Assembly (NCBI RefSeq): GCF_007678455.1
Contig: NZ_VEEP01000001.1
Location: 496,001-560,000 of the forward strand
Length of the DNA stretch: 64,000 nucleotides
From: Cytobacillus oceanisediminis 2691
GTDB lineage: Bacteria > Bacillota > Bacilli > Bacillales > Cytobacillaceae
Direction: 5' to 3'
Position numbers and translations under genes: made by a program. The notes beneath the pieces are model-generated. The model worked only from the letters and a program-made list of their open reading frames with translations, had not been told where the DNA came from and did no database searches. Each line of letters opens with the position of its first letter. Within the stretch, counting starts at the first letter, position 1. Shown piece after piece: positions 7,990 through 16,038 of this stretch.

Positions 7990-8781
7990 TTGGCAAGACC
8001 AAAGATCGGTTTAGCCTTGGGTTCTGGTGGAGCAAGAGGATTTGCCCATCTGGGTGTCATAAAAGTCCTTAGGGACGAAGACATCCCCATTGATTTAATA
8101 GCCGGAAGCAGCATGGGGGCGCTTGTTGCATCTTTCTACGGTGCAGGACTGGATGTTGAACGGCTCTATAAACTATCACGTGTATTCAAACGGAAATATT
8201 ATCTTGATTTTACGGTTCCAAAAATGGGGTTTATCGCCGGGAAAAGAGTGAAAGAGCTCATCAGGATCTTCACTCATGGAAAAATGATTGAGGAACTGGA
8301 TATCCCAATTGGAATTGTTGCAACAGATCTCATGTCGGGCGAGAAGGTAGTCTTCAAAGAAGGTCCTGTGGCTGAAGCTGTAAGGGCAAGCATCGCGATT
8401 CCGGGGATTTTTGTGCCGGAAAAACTCGGGGGCCGATTATTCGTCGATGGCGGGGTCGTTGATCGGATCCCCGTTTCTGTCGCCAAGGAAATGGGTGCCG
8501 ATATCGTTATCGCCGTTGATGTATCAAGTGTGAAAATCAACGAGGATGTCACCTCTATATTTGATGTCATCATGCAAAGTATCGATATCATGCAGATGGA
8601 GCTGGTTGCGAATCGGGAGGTTGCTTCAGATGTGATGCTCCGGCCGCCAGTTGAAATGTTCAATTCAAAAGCATTTACTAATATAGAAGAAATCATTGAG
8701 ATTGGCGAAGAAGAAGCGAGAAAGCATATCGATAAAATCAAACAATGCATTGGACAATGGAAGGAGCCGCAAACAGAATGA
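7990..8781 (+). CDS. ylbK: YlbK, patatin-like phospholipase / RssA-type serine hydrolase
   Basis: The patatin domain shows the oxyanion loop GSGGARG, the nucleophile elbow GSSMG (Ser) and the DGG motif of the Ser-Asp dyad. Such enzymes hydrolyse acyl esters of lipids in the cytoplasm or at the membrane face. I chose TTG at 7990: GAGGGAGG ends 8 nt upstream and 263 aa matches the family (about 260). The ATG at 7966 precedes that ribosome site. The stop overlaps the ylbL start (ATGA), so they are translationally coupled. The substrate is unknown. Confidence 0.88.
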   Translation: MARPKIGLALGSGGARGFAHLGVIKVLRDEDIPIDLIAGSSMGALVASFYGAGLDVERLYKLSRVFKRKYYLDFTVPKMGFIAGKRVKELIRIFTHGKMIEELDIPIGIVATDLMSGEKVVFKEGPVAEAVRASIAIPGIFVPEKLGGRLFVDGGVVDRIPVSVAKEMGADIVIAVDVSSVKINEDVTSIFDVIMQSIDIMQMELVANREVASDVMLRPPVEMFNSKAFTNIEEIIEIGEEEARKHIDKIKQCIGQWKEPQTE

Positions 8782-9803
8782 GCAGAAAGACATCCATAGG
8801 CATTTCTATATTGGCAGCTGTTTTAATAATGGCTAGTGCACTTTTTTACCTGCCATACTATGTAACGAAGCCTGGAATGGCAAAGGAGCTTGAACCGATT
8901 GTCGAGGTGGAAGGCGGTTATGACGAGGAAGGCAATTTCATGCTTACAACCGTCAGGATGGGCAGAGCCAATATATATGCATACATCATCGCAAAGTTCA
9001 GCAAGTACCAGGAAATTTATCCAGTCGAAGATATCAGGGCAGAAGATGAAACGGATGAAGAATACAATATCCGCCAGCTTCACATGATGGATAATTCTAA
9101 AACGTCAGCAATCGAGGTGGCCTATAAAAAAGCCGGGAAACCAGTGGACTATACGTATAAAGGTGTTTACGTACTAAGGACTATGGAAGGAATGCCGGCT
9201 GACGGGAAATTAAAGCCAGGCGACCTCGTTTACAAGGTAGATGGCAATCCTTTTTCATCATCACAAGAATTCATTGAATATATTAGTTCAAAGAAGCCAG
9301 GGGATACAGTAAAGCTAGAGTATAAGCGAAATGGCAAGTCAAAACAGGCCAATATTCCATTGAAGGCACTTGATGATGGAAGCAATCGCCCTGTAGTAGG
9401 AATCCAGCTTGTTGATGACAAAGAAATTGACGTGGAACCGGATGTCACGGTGGAATCAGATGAGATCGGCGGACCATCGGCAGGTTTTATGTTCTCATTG
9501 GAAATTTACAATCAGTTGATAGAGGAAGATTTGACTAAAGGGTACGAAATAGCTGGAACCGGGACAATGAGCCCTGACGGGACGGTTGGAAGAATCGGCG
9601 GAATCCAGCAAAAAGTAGTAGCGGCGGATAAGGCTGGCGCTGAAATCTTTTTCGCACCATTTGAAAAAGGTGCAAAAGGCTCGAATTACGAAGAAGCGCT
9701 TATAGCTGCAAAAGATATCAAAACAAAAATGAAGATTGTTCCTGTTGATACTTTTGATGAAGCCGTGTCCTATCTGGAAAATCTAAAAGAAAAATCACGC
9801 TGA
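8778..9803 (+). CDS. ylbL: YlbL, membrane-anchored PDZ/Lon-type serine protease
   Basis: With ATG at 8778 the protein is 341 aa, the same as B. subtilis YlbL. It has one N-terminal membrane anchor (residues 7-28), a PDZ domain at about 125-195 (RTMEGMPADGKLKPGDLVY) and a C-terminal Lon-like S16 protease domain. The catalytic dyad is visible as Ser234 in GGPSAG and Lys279 in GGIQQKV. In B. subtilis YlbL helps clear the SOS division inhibitor YneA at the cell surface. It overlaps ylbK by 4 bp. An upstream ATG at 8745 would add 11 residues inside ylbK and is unlikely. Confidence 0.93.
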   Translation: MSRKTSIGISILAAVLIMASALFYLPYYVTKPGMAKELEPIVEVEGGYDEEGNFMLTTVRMGRANIYAYIIAKFSKYQEIYPVEDIRAEDETDEEYNIRQLHMMDNSKTSAIEVAYKKAGKPVDYTYKGVYVLRTMEGMPADGKLKPGDLVYKVDGNPFSSSQEFIEYISSKKPGDTVKLEYKRNGKSKQANIPLKALDDGSNRPVVGIQLVDDKEIDVEPDVTVESDEIGGPSAGFMFSLEIYNQLIEEDLTKGYEIAGTGTMSPDGTVGRIGGIQQKVVAADKAGAEIFFAPFEKGAKGSNYEEALIAAKDIKTKMKIVPVDTFDEAVSYLENLKEKSR

Positions 9804-9821
9804 TCCAGCGTGATTTTTTTC
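9790..9821. terminator. Bidirectional terminator between ylbL and tmcAL
   Basis: AAATCACGCTG and CAGCGTGATTT pair around ATC and are followed by a T run. It overlaps the ylbL stop and adjoins the convergent tmcAL stop. Confidence 0.88.
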
Positions 9822-11039
9822 TTACCCTTTTAACATGATAGGCGGCTGTGCGAATTCTTCTGCCAGCAATTTTTCTTGACCGCTGCCGTTTTGGCCAAGC
9901 GCATAAATCCTTGCTGCTCTGGTATCCAGCTTAAGATCAGGATCAGTGAATGCCGAAAGCTTCGAAACAAGAGGCAGGCCAAAATCTTTCTTCCTTAAGT
10001 TCAAGTAAGAACGTCCTTTTTCGGTTGCACCTAGTAACCTTAGATAATTCACCGTATTTTTGGCGGATTTCATTTGATCTTTTCTTGTATTGGTTAAAAT
10101 ATGGAGGCAGACTCTTTGCAGCCTTGTCCATGTATAACGTTTGGTTTTAATGGATTCCATGAATTGCTTAAAGCTGTTTGAGGCAGCTGCAGCGGCAAGC
10201 AATCTATTTTCCAGGCCTTCTTCTACTTCATAAAACTCGCTCAATTCCTCAGGGCTGCTTTGCAGGAGCCTGTACTTTAAGAATGGCCAGTAATCTTCCC
10301 AGGAATGGAATCCTCCATACTCTTCCCTGTAGCTGATCAAGTGGTTGTAAGTTGAATCTGGGACGTATTGCCTGATCGTTTCGATTTCGCCTGAAGCGCC
10401 GAACAGCGCTTTGCGGATGCTGGTCGCACTGGCAATAGTCGCTGAAGCAAAATGCTCATCATGGTAGCCGGCGTTTTTTCTGGTGATTGTTTGTGCCTTC
10501 ATTGGGCTTTCCTGTCTGAGGATCGCCTGGATGTAATGCATCCCCAAAATGTTATTTGGCTTGGAAATATCAATGAAGCTTTCTGAAGGAGCGAGGGATT
10601 GGAATGCAAGCGCTATTGACTTAGGATAGCTGTTTCCTTCTCCTGCAAAAAACCTTATTTTTTCCTGAAAAAAATCATTATTGGCCTCGAGAAAGCTGAT
10701 TGTCCGCATGAACGCATTGAGATCACCTGATTCACTGCCGAAACATAGAATCTCACAGCCGGCTGCAGACAGGATTGAGACAGAACCTTCTGCAAAGACT
10801 TCGGCATGCTGCGTCGCGAATCGGTAGGGAAGTTCAAATACAATGTCTATACCGGCATCCAGTGCCATCTTTGTTCTTGCCCATTTCGAAACAAGCGCAG
10901 GTTCCCCCCGCTGCAGAAAATTTCCGCTCATAGCGGCGATGGCAACATCAGCCCCAGACTCTTCCTTTGCCTGCTGCAAATGAAATAGATGGCCATTATG
11001 GAAAGGATTATATTCAACGACGACACCAACAGCTTTCAT
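9822..11039 (-). CDS. tmcAL: TmcAL, tRNA(Met) cytidine acetate ligase
   Basis: TmcAL (YlbM) activates acetate with ATP and makes N4-acetylcytidine at the wobble base of elongator tRNA(Met). The 405-aa protein begins MKAVGVVVEYNPFHNGHLFH; the HNGH at residues 14-17 is the nucleotidyltransferase-type ATP site. A GEPALVSKWARTKMAL block follows. It is a single minus-strand gene, divergent from yceD, with AAGGAG 8 nt ahead of its ATG at 11039. Confidence 0.93.
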   Translation of the reverse strand: MKAVGVVVEYNPFHNGHLFHLQQAKEESGADVAIAAMSGNFLQRGEPALVSKWARTKMALDAGIDIVFELPYRFATQHAEVFAEGSVSILSAAGCEILCFGSESGDLNAFMRTISFLEANNDFFQEKIRFFAGEGNSYPKSIALAFQSLAPSESFIDISKPNNILGMHYIQAILRQESPMKAQTITRKNAGYHDEHFASATIASATSIRKALFGASGEIETIRQYVPDSTYNHLISYREEYGGFHSWEDYWPFLKYRLLQSSPEELSEFYEVEEGLENRLLAAAAASNSFKQFMESIKTKRYTWTRLQRVCLHILTNTRKDQMKSAKNTVNYLRLLGATEKGRSYLNLRKKDFGLPLVSKLSAFTDPDLKLDTRAARIYALGQNGSGQEKLLAEEFAQPPIMLKG

Positions 11040-11129
11040 TCTTGTACTCCTTCGTGTTAAGATGGATATTGCATTGTTTTGAAGTTTAATTTAAAGTATT
11101 TATGTAAATTATAGTGTAAAGAAAAAATA

Positions 11130-11159
11130 TTGACAAATGATTATACGAAGGGCTATAAT
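11130..11159 (+). promoter_or_regulatory. Sigma-A promoter of yceD-rpmF
   Basis: TTGACA at 11130-11135 and TATAAT at 11154-11159 are both perfect consensus, with an 18-bp spacer. This suits strong expression of a ribosomal protein operon. Confidence 0.85.
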
Positions 11160-11185
11160 TACCTTTGTTGCCTTGGGGTGATTCT

Positions 11186-11710
11186 ATGAAATGGACAATA
11201 AGTCAGATACAAAAACATCGAAACAAGGACTTTCTTATTGACGAGTTTGTTCGAATGGACTCAATTAAGGAAACAGATCCGACAATCCGCGAGGTATCTC
11301 CCATCCATCTAACAGGAAGGGCGGATATCAGTGCCACGAGAGTGACATTCCATGTCCGGATTGATGGCCATCTGATCCTGCCATGTTCACGGACACTGGT
11401 TGATGTAAAATATCCAATTGATGTGGAAACTACTGAAACTTTCATGTTAAACAGCCACGACTATGAGGCTGATGAGGAAGTTCATCAAGTAACAGGCGAT
11501 GTCATTGATCTTGAACCCATCATCAGGGAGATCTTGCTGGTGGAAGTGCCGATGCAAGTATTCTGTGATGAGAGCGCTGGTCAAGAAGGCGCACCCCAGT
11601 CAGGTAAGGATTGGGAAGTAATCGAGGAACAGGAGAAATCCGAAAAACTTGATCCCCGGCTTGCCGGACTTGCAAAATTCTTTGAGGACTCTAAGGATTC
11701 CTCTGACTAA
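11186..11710 (+). CDS. yceD: YceD/YlbN, DUF177 protein linked to 23S rRNA accumulation
   Basis: The 174-aa acidic protein belongs to the DUF177/YceD family, which sits next to rpmF in most bacteria and is linked in E. coli and plants to normal 23S rRNA accumulation. The typical N-terminus [12 protein letters not shown] and a central [12 protein letters not shown] block (one Cys) are visible. The start at 11186 has GGGGTG ahead of it; an in-frame ATG at 11165 would add seven atypical residues. It is co-transcribed with rpmF from the strong promoter at 11130. Confidence 0.9.
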   Translation: MKWTISQIQKHRNKDFLIDEFVRMDSIKETDPTIREVSPIHLTGRADISATRVTFHVRIDGHLILPCSRTLVDVKYPIDVETTETFMLNSHDYEADEEVHQVTGDVIDLEPIIREILLVEVPMQVFCDESAGQEGAPQSGKDWEVIEEQEKSEKLDPRLAGLAKFFEDSKDSSD

Positions 11711-11790
11711 TGAATGAAAAAAGAGCGTGGAGGTCCAGAAAAGGACTGGCCTTCATAAACTTTCTTATTCCTTTTAAGGAGGTGGGAAGA

Positions 11791-11964
11791 ATGGCTGTAC
11801 CATTTAGAAGAACATCTAAAACTGCGAAAAGAAAACGCCGTACTCATTTTAAATTACAAGTTCCGGGTATGGTAGCATGCCCTAACTGCGGTGAAATGAA
11901 ACTTGCTCACCGTGTGTGCAAAGCTTGCGGAACATACAAAGGGAAAGAAGTTGTTAACGACTAA
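11791..11964 (+). CDS. rpmF: 50S ribosomal protein L32
   Basis: The 57-aa protein [19 protein letters not shown]... is L32, a basic N-terminal tail followed by a zinc ribbon with four cysteines (CPNC ... CKAC, residues about 30-46). All four are present, so this is the zinc-binding (C+) form. AAGGAGGTG lies 7 nt before the ATG. A longer frame opening at 11710 is an artefact that only extends it upstream. Confidence 0.97.
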   Translation: MAVPFRRTSKTAKRKRRTHFKLQVPGMVACPNCGEMKLAHRVCKACGTYKGKEVVND

Positions 11965-11975
11965 TTTTCTTTCAG

Positions 11976-12015
11976 AAAAAGCACAGGATGCATATGCATC
12001 GCTGTGCTTTTTTTG
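11976..12015 (+). terminator. Terminator after rpmF
   Basis: AAAGCACAG and CTGTGCTTT pair around a palindromic GATGCATATGCATC loop and are followed by a T run. Confidence 0.88.
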
Positions 12016-12080
12016 TATATTTGCTCCTTAATACAGAAAATTGATACAATTTGAAGGACTAGTATTTTAGGAGGAGCAGG

Positions 12081-12848
12081 ATGGATTCATACATAATTTC
12101 AAAAGAAAAAGACGGAGTGCTGCTTTTTACAATCAACAGGCCCGAAAGAAGAAATGCGATTGATTTTGAGGTAATGGCAGGACTGGAATCTGCAATTGAA
12201 ATGGCTGCAGACCAGGATGTTAAAGCATTTGCCATTACGGGGGCTGGTGAGCAGGCTTTCTGTTCGGGTGGAGATTTATCTGCCTTCCATCAATTGAAGA
12301 CAGAAGAACAGGCATATGGGATGCTTTCGCGCATGGCTGGGATTTTGTATAAGCTGCTGACCCTGCCGAAACCAAGCATTGCGATTCTCAATGGTTCTGC
12401 AGTTGGAGGCGGTTGTGAAATAGCATCTTCCTGTGATTTCAGGATTGGAAAGCAGGGGATCAAAGCAGGTTTCGTCCAGGCGAACCTGGCGATCACAACC
12501 GGCTGGGGAGGGGGAACGATCCTCCTCGAAAGGCTTCCCCATGCTGCATTGAAAATGCTGCTTGATGCCAGGATCCACAATGCTGAGGAGTTGATGAGCT
12601 TTGGTTTCCTGAATCATATTTATACAGGAGATCCTATTGATGCCTGTCTCTCATTCATGGAAGGAAGCTTGAAAAAAGAGACAACGGTTTTAGAAGCCTA
12701 TAAATCTTTAATCAATAAAAAATGGGAGCAATTATCAATGAGAGAAAGGATGGGGGCAGAAGCCGCAAAATGTGCTGTACTATGGGGAGAAGAAGTACAT
12801 CATAAAAAAGTGGACGAATTCATTAACAAAAAAAATAAAAATAATTGA
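12081..12848 (+). CDS. Crotonase-fold enoyl-CoA hydratase/isomerase family protein
   Basis: The 255-aa protein has the crotonase oxyanion-hole motifs CSGGDL (61-66) and GSAVGGGCE (105-113). Glu113 matches one catalytic glutamate of enoyl-CoA hydratase, but the usual QPE motif that carries the second is QAN here. It may therefore be an isomerase, hydrolase or hydratase of altered specificity rather than a canonical beta-oxidation hydratase. An AGGAGGAGCAGG site precedes the ATG. It is probably a single-gene unit between the rpmF terminator and the rsfA-like gene. The substrate is unknown. Confidence 0.85.
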   Translation: MDSYIISKEKDGVLLFTINRPERRNAIDFEVMAGLESAIEMAADQDVKAFAITGAGEQAFCSGGDLSAFHQLKTEEQAYGMLSRMAGILYKLLTLPKPSIAILNGSAVGGGCEIASSCDFRIGKQGIKAGFVQANLAITTGWGGGTILLERLPHAALKMLLDARIHNAEELMSFGFLNHIYTGDPIDACLSFMEGSLKKETTVLEAYKSLINKKWEQLSMRERMGAEAAKCAVLWGEEVHHKKVDEFINKKNKNN

Positions 12849-12926
12849 TCGGTATTGGATGATATCAGTCTATCTTTCCTATTAGATGCATAAGAATGAA
12901 TAAAAAACAATAGGAGGGATTTTCTG

Positions 12927-13547
12927 ATGCCACTAACCCGTCAGGATGCCTGGTCACAGGACGAAGACTTATTGCTTGCTGAAGTTGTATTGCGCAATAT
13001 CCGCGAGGGCGGCACGCAATTAAAAGCTTTTGAGGAAGTCGGGAAACAGCTGTCAAGAACAGCTGCGGCCTGCGGTTTCCGCTGGAATTCCTACGTAAGG
13101 AAACAGTATAAATCAGGAATCGAACTAGCAAAAAAACAGCGAAAAGAAGCAAAAAAACAGGTGAAAGCACAAGAAGTTACTGAAGAAGCTCAGGCTGCGG
13201 CAAGTGAAACGCTAAGCCCGGTCCACGAAAAACAGGAAAAGCAATCGAATTTAAGCATTGAAGCAGTAAAACAGTATCTTGATGACCTCTATGAAAAAGC
13301 GGGAGTTCTTAACAGTCAGGGTGATCAGAAAGAAAAAATCCGCGGCCTTGAAAAGCAAATCTATTACTTGTCTGCTGAAAATGAAAAATTAGAGACTAAG
13401 CTGCGGTCAATGGAAGAAGATTATCGTGCCCTGATTGATATCATGGAGCGGGCAAAAAAAAGAGTAGGCCCTAAAGACGAAGAAAAACAGCAGAAAATGA
13501 ACTTTCAGGTGGAGGGAAAGGGAAACCTGGAAAAGGTTGAAAAATAA
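12927..13547 (+). CDS. ylbO: RsfA/YlbO family transcriptional regulator
   Basis: The N-terminal 60 residues form a Myb/SANT-like DNA-binding domain ([18 protein letters not shown], then [17 protein letters not shown]) typical of RsfA and YlbO. The middle is Lys/Glu/Ala-rich linker, and the C-terminus is a coiled coil ([20 protein letters not shown]). RsfA is a forespore regulator of sigma-F genes, and YlbO is the paralogue at this locus in B. subtilis. GGAGGG is 7 nt upstream of the ATG. Its targets cannot be read from the sequence. Confidence 0.9.
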   Translation: MPLTRQDAWSQDEDLLLAEVVLRNIREGGTQLKAFEEVGKQLSRTAAACGFRWNSYVRKQYKSGIELAKKQRKEAKKQVKAQEVTEEAQAAASETLSPVHEKQEKQSNLSIEAVKQYLDDLYEKAGVLNSQGDQKEKIRGLEKQIYYLSAENEKLETKLRSMEEDYRALIDIMERAKKRVGPKDEEKQQKMNFQVEGKGNLEKVEK

Positions 13548-13555
13548 CAATAAGA

Positions 13556-13581
13556 AGCGCCTGCCAGATCTGGCAGGCGCT
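13556..13581. terminator. Bidirectional terminator between ylbO and ylbP
   Basis: AGCGCCTGCCAGA and TCTGGCAGGCGCT form a perfect 26-bp palindrome between two convergent genes. The T run after it is weak. Confidence 0.7.
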
Positions 13582-13593
13582 ATTAATATGATA

Positions 13594-14067
13594 CTACTGA
13601 ACTTGTTCTGTTACACCGGCAGGATACCAGACAAGCGGGTTTTCACCACGGTCTCTTTCCACATCATAATGAACAGGAGTAAAGCCCATCTTTTCCCAGA
13701 AGTCCTGTGATTTGACCCGAGGATTCGTCTTGATTGGCAGGCCAAAGCTCTTCGCGAATTCAACGAGTGCTTTTCCATAGCCCTTACCCTGGTAATCCGG
13801 AAGTACTTCAAGCTTCCAAAGCTCCAGATAATCCTGGGAAGGTTCGAAGTAGCGGTCAAACTGTTTCTTTACCTGATAAAGGCTCATGCGTGCGACAAGC
13901 TTGTCACCGAAATAAATACCGTAGAACGGCGAATCGCTATCATTTTCCACGATATTCGCTTCCAAATCCTCCAACATTGAAAGCTCCTGATGGCCATACT
14001 CCTTGAATTTCTTGAATTCTTCCAATGTCTTATAATTGATTTTAAGTTTTTCCACTTTTTTCACCAT
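13594..14067 (-). CDS. ylbP: YlbP, GNAT-family N-acetyltransferase
   Basis: The 157-aa protein (B. subtilis YlbP about 160 aa) has the GNAT fold: a beta-strand pair around YGIYFGDKLVARMSLY, then LEVLPDYQGKGYGKALVEFA, where the QGKGYG loop binds acetyl-CoA pyrophosphate. The end includes VKSQDFWEKMGF, typical of the family's last helix and strand. The acceptor substrate is unknown. It is a single gene on the minus strand, convergent with ylbO. GAGGGAG precedes the ATG at 14067. Confidence 0.9.
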   Translation of the reverse strand: MVKKVEKLKINYKTLEEFKKFKEYGHQELSMLEDLEANIVENDSDSPFYGIYFGDKLVARMSLYQVKKQFDRYFEPSQDYLELWKLEVLPDYQGKGYGKALVEFAKSFGLPIKTNPRVKSQDFWEKMGFTPVHYDVERDRGENPLVWYPAGVTEQVQ

Positions 14068-14299
14068 AATACACTCCCTCTATCAAGCCGCCAATCAATG
14101 ACTGATCATGCGCTTTTCCTATTCTGAAAAAGGCAGCTGAAATTATTTATTTTTTTACATCTGTTTTTATTATATTATAAAAACATGAAAAATTCTGCAT
14201 TTGAATTTTAGAAAGCGGTTCCAATTTTTGCAGGAAAGATACAGAATATTGTAGAATTTTAAATAGTGAGCGTATTTTTTACGGGAAAGGGGAAAGAGC

Positions 14300-15643
14300 G
14301 TGCAAAAAATATTGATTGCAAACAGAGGAGAAATAGCGCTTCGCATTATCCGCACTTGCCGTGAGCTTGGGATTGAATCTGTGGCTGTTTATTCTGATGC
14401 GGATCAGGAATTGCCTTTTGTAAAAAAAGCTGACAGCGCTTTAAGGATTGGTGAGCCGCCTGTTCAGAAATCCTATCTCAATTCAGATGAAATTTTGAGA
14501 ATCGCAAAAGAAGAAAAAGTGGATGGCATCCATCCTGGTTATGGCTTTTTATCGGAAAACGCGGATTTTGCCCGAAAAGTGAAGGAAGCCGGGTTGACCT
14601 TCATCGGTCCTGCTCCGGATACGATTGAAAAGATGGGCGATAAAATCGTCGCAAGATCGACGATGGAGGCTGCGGGTGTTCCTGTAGTGCCGGGCAGTGA
14701 ACAGGGTTTGAAAACACTGGATGACGCTGTCAGGCTTGCAGAAGAAATCGGCTACCCGGTCATGCTGAAGGCTAGCGGCGGCGGTGGCGGAATTGGCATG
14801 GTGCTCTGTGAAAATGAGCAAGCGCTCGCTAAGAATTTTGAATCCACGAAGGGCAGAGCAAAGGCATATTTCGGATCAGACGAAGTATTCATTGAAAAAT
14901 ACATCAAAAATGCCCGGCATGTCGAGGTCCAGATTTTCGGCGACAGCCATGGCAATCATGTACATATGTTTGAACGTGATTGCTCGATCCAGCGCCGCCA
15001 CCAAAAAGTGATTGAAGAGGCGCCGTCACCCTTCTTAAGGGAAGAAGCGCGGCAAAAAATGTATGAAACGGCAGTGACAGCTGCCAGGGCCGTGGATTAT
15101 GTGAATGCCGGGACCGTAGAATTCATTGTGGATGAAAATGAGAATTTTTACTTTCTAGAGATGAATACAAGATTGCAGGTTGAACATCCGGTCACGGAAG
15201 CCATTACCGGTCTCGACCTTGTGAAGTGGCAAATCCTTGCAGCGCGGGGTGAAAGACTTCCTTTGCTCCAGAATGAAATCGAGAAGGAGGGATCGGCGAT
15301 TGAATTCCGTCTCTATGCGGAAGACCCAGTCAGGTTCTTGCCTTCACCAGGTAAAATCACCGAGTTTTCATGGGAGGATCGAGAAGGAGTTCGAGTCGAT
15401 GCAGGTTATGAAGCAGGTTCGACAGTAACACCTTTTTATGACCCAATGGTTGCGAAGTGCATCGCTGCGGGAGGTACCCGGGAAGAAGCAATCAAGATTG
15501 CTGAGGAATTTTTTGCAAACATGAAGCTGGATGGAATCAAATCGAATGCTCCATTGTTTGTGGAAATCTTAAGTGAAGAAGGCTTTAAATCCGGAAACTA
15601 TACAACTGCATATTTAACAGAAAGAAAATTGGCATCAAAATAG
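14300..15643 (+). CDS. Biotin carboxylase subunit of acyl-CoA carboxylase
   Basis: The 447-aa protein carboxylates the biotin of the carrier encoded next, using ATP and bicarbonate. It has the N-terminal biotin carboxylase signature KILIANRGEIALRI, HPGYGFLSENADFA, the ATP-grasp glycine loop KASGGGGGIGM and the metal/biotin site EMNTRLQVEHPVTE. The length fits YngHA/AccC. GTG at 14300 has GGAAAGGGG upstream. It heads a three-gene set with the carrier and carboxyltransferase. A second accC should exist elsewhere with accB for fatty-acid synthesis, so this copy probably serves catabolism; that is inference. Confidence 0.9.
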   Translation: MQKILIANRGEIALRIIRTCRELGIESVAVYSDADQELPFVKKADSALRIGEPPVQKSYLNSDEILRIAKEEKVDGIHPGYGFLSENADFARKVKEAGLTFIGPAPDTIEKMGDKIVARSTMEAAGVPVVPGSEQGLKTLDDAVRLAEEIGYPVMLKASGGGGGIGMVLCENEQALAKNFESTKGRAKAYFGSDEVFIEKYIKNARHVEVQIFGDSHGNHVHMFERDCSIQRRHQKVIEEAPSPFLREEARQKMYETAVTAARAVDYVNAGTVEFIVDENENFYFLEMNTRLQVEHPVTEAITGLDLVKWQILAARGERLPLLQNEIEKEGSAIEFRLYAEDPVRFLPSPGKITEFSWEDREGVRVDAGYEAGSTVTPFYDPMVAKCIAAGGTREEAIKIAEEFFANMKLDGIKSNAPLFVEILSEEGFKSGNYTTAYLTERKLASK

Positions 15644-15657
15644 AGGAGGATATGGAT

Positions 15658-15870
15658 ATGAAAGAAATTACAGCAAGTATGGCAGGAACGGTATTGAATG
15701 TGATGGTGGCAGCTGGGGATTCAATTACGGAAGGCCAGGAAGTGTTGATGCTCGAATCGATGAAGATGGAAATCCCTGTAGAAAGCCAGGGTGCTGGCAC
15801 GGTAGCTGAAGTGAAAGTGAATATCGGCGACTTTGTTAACGAAGGCGATGTCCTGCTCGTACTAGAATAA
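15658..15870 (+). CDS. Biotin carrier (biotin/lipoyl attachment) protein
   Basis: This 70-aa protein is a free-standing biotinyl domain. The modification site is Lys36 in ESMKMEIP, and the glycine turns (GDSITEGQ, GDFVNEGD) are conserved. It is the swinging arm between the biotin carboxylase upstream and the carboxyltransferase downstream. Both ATG codons at 15652 and 15658 are possible; GAGGAGG at 15643-15649 is better spaced (8 nt) for 15658. It resembles B. subtilis YngHB (formerly YngXX). Confidence 0.9.
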   Translation: MKEITASMAGTVLNVMVAAGDSITEGQEVLMLESMKMEIPVESQGAGTVAEVKVNIGDFVNEGDVLLVLE

Positions 15871-16038
15871 TAGCGCAGTTAAGATGCCGAAAGACTCTTA
15901 TATAGAGTGAAAAGGCTGCATAAGGGTGCAATTTACGCCAAACTTGATCCTTAGGAAGAGGAAAGTGCCTTTATAATGGCCTGATCAAGGCTGAAATGTA
16001 CCCTTTGACAGTTTCAAATAGGTTTTAGGAGGGGAACT

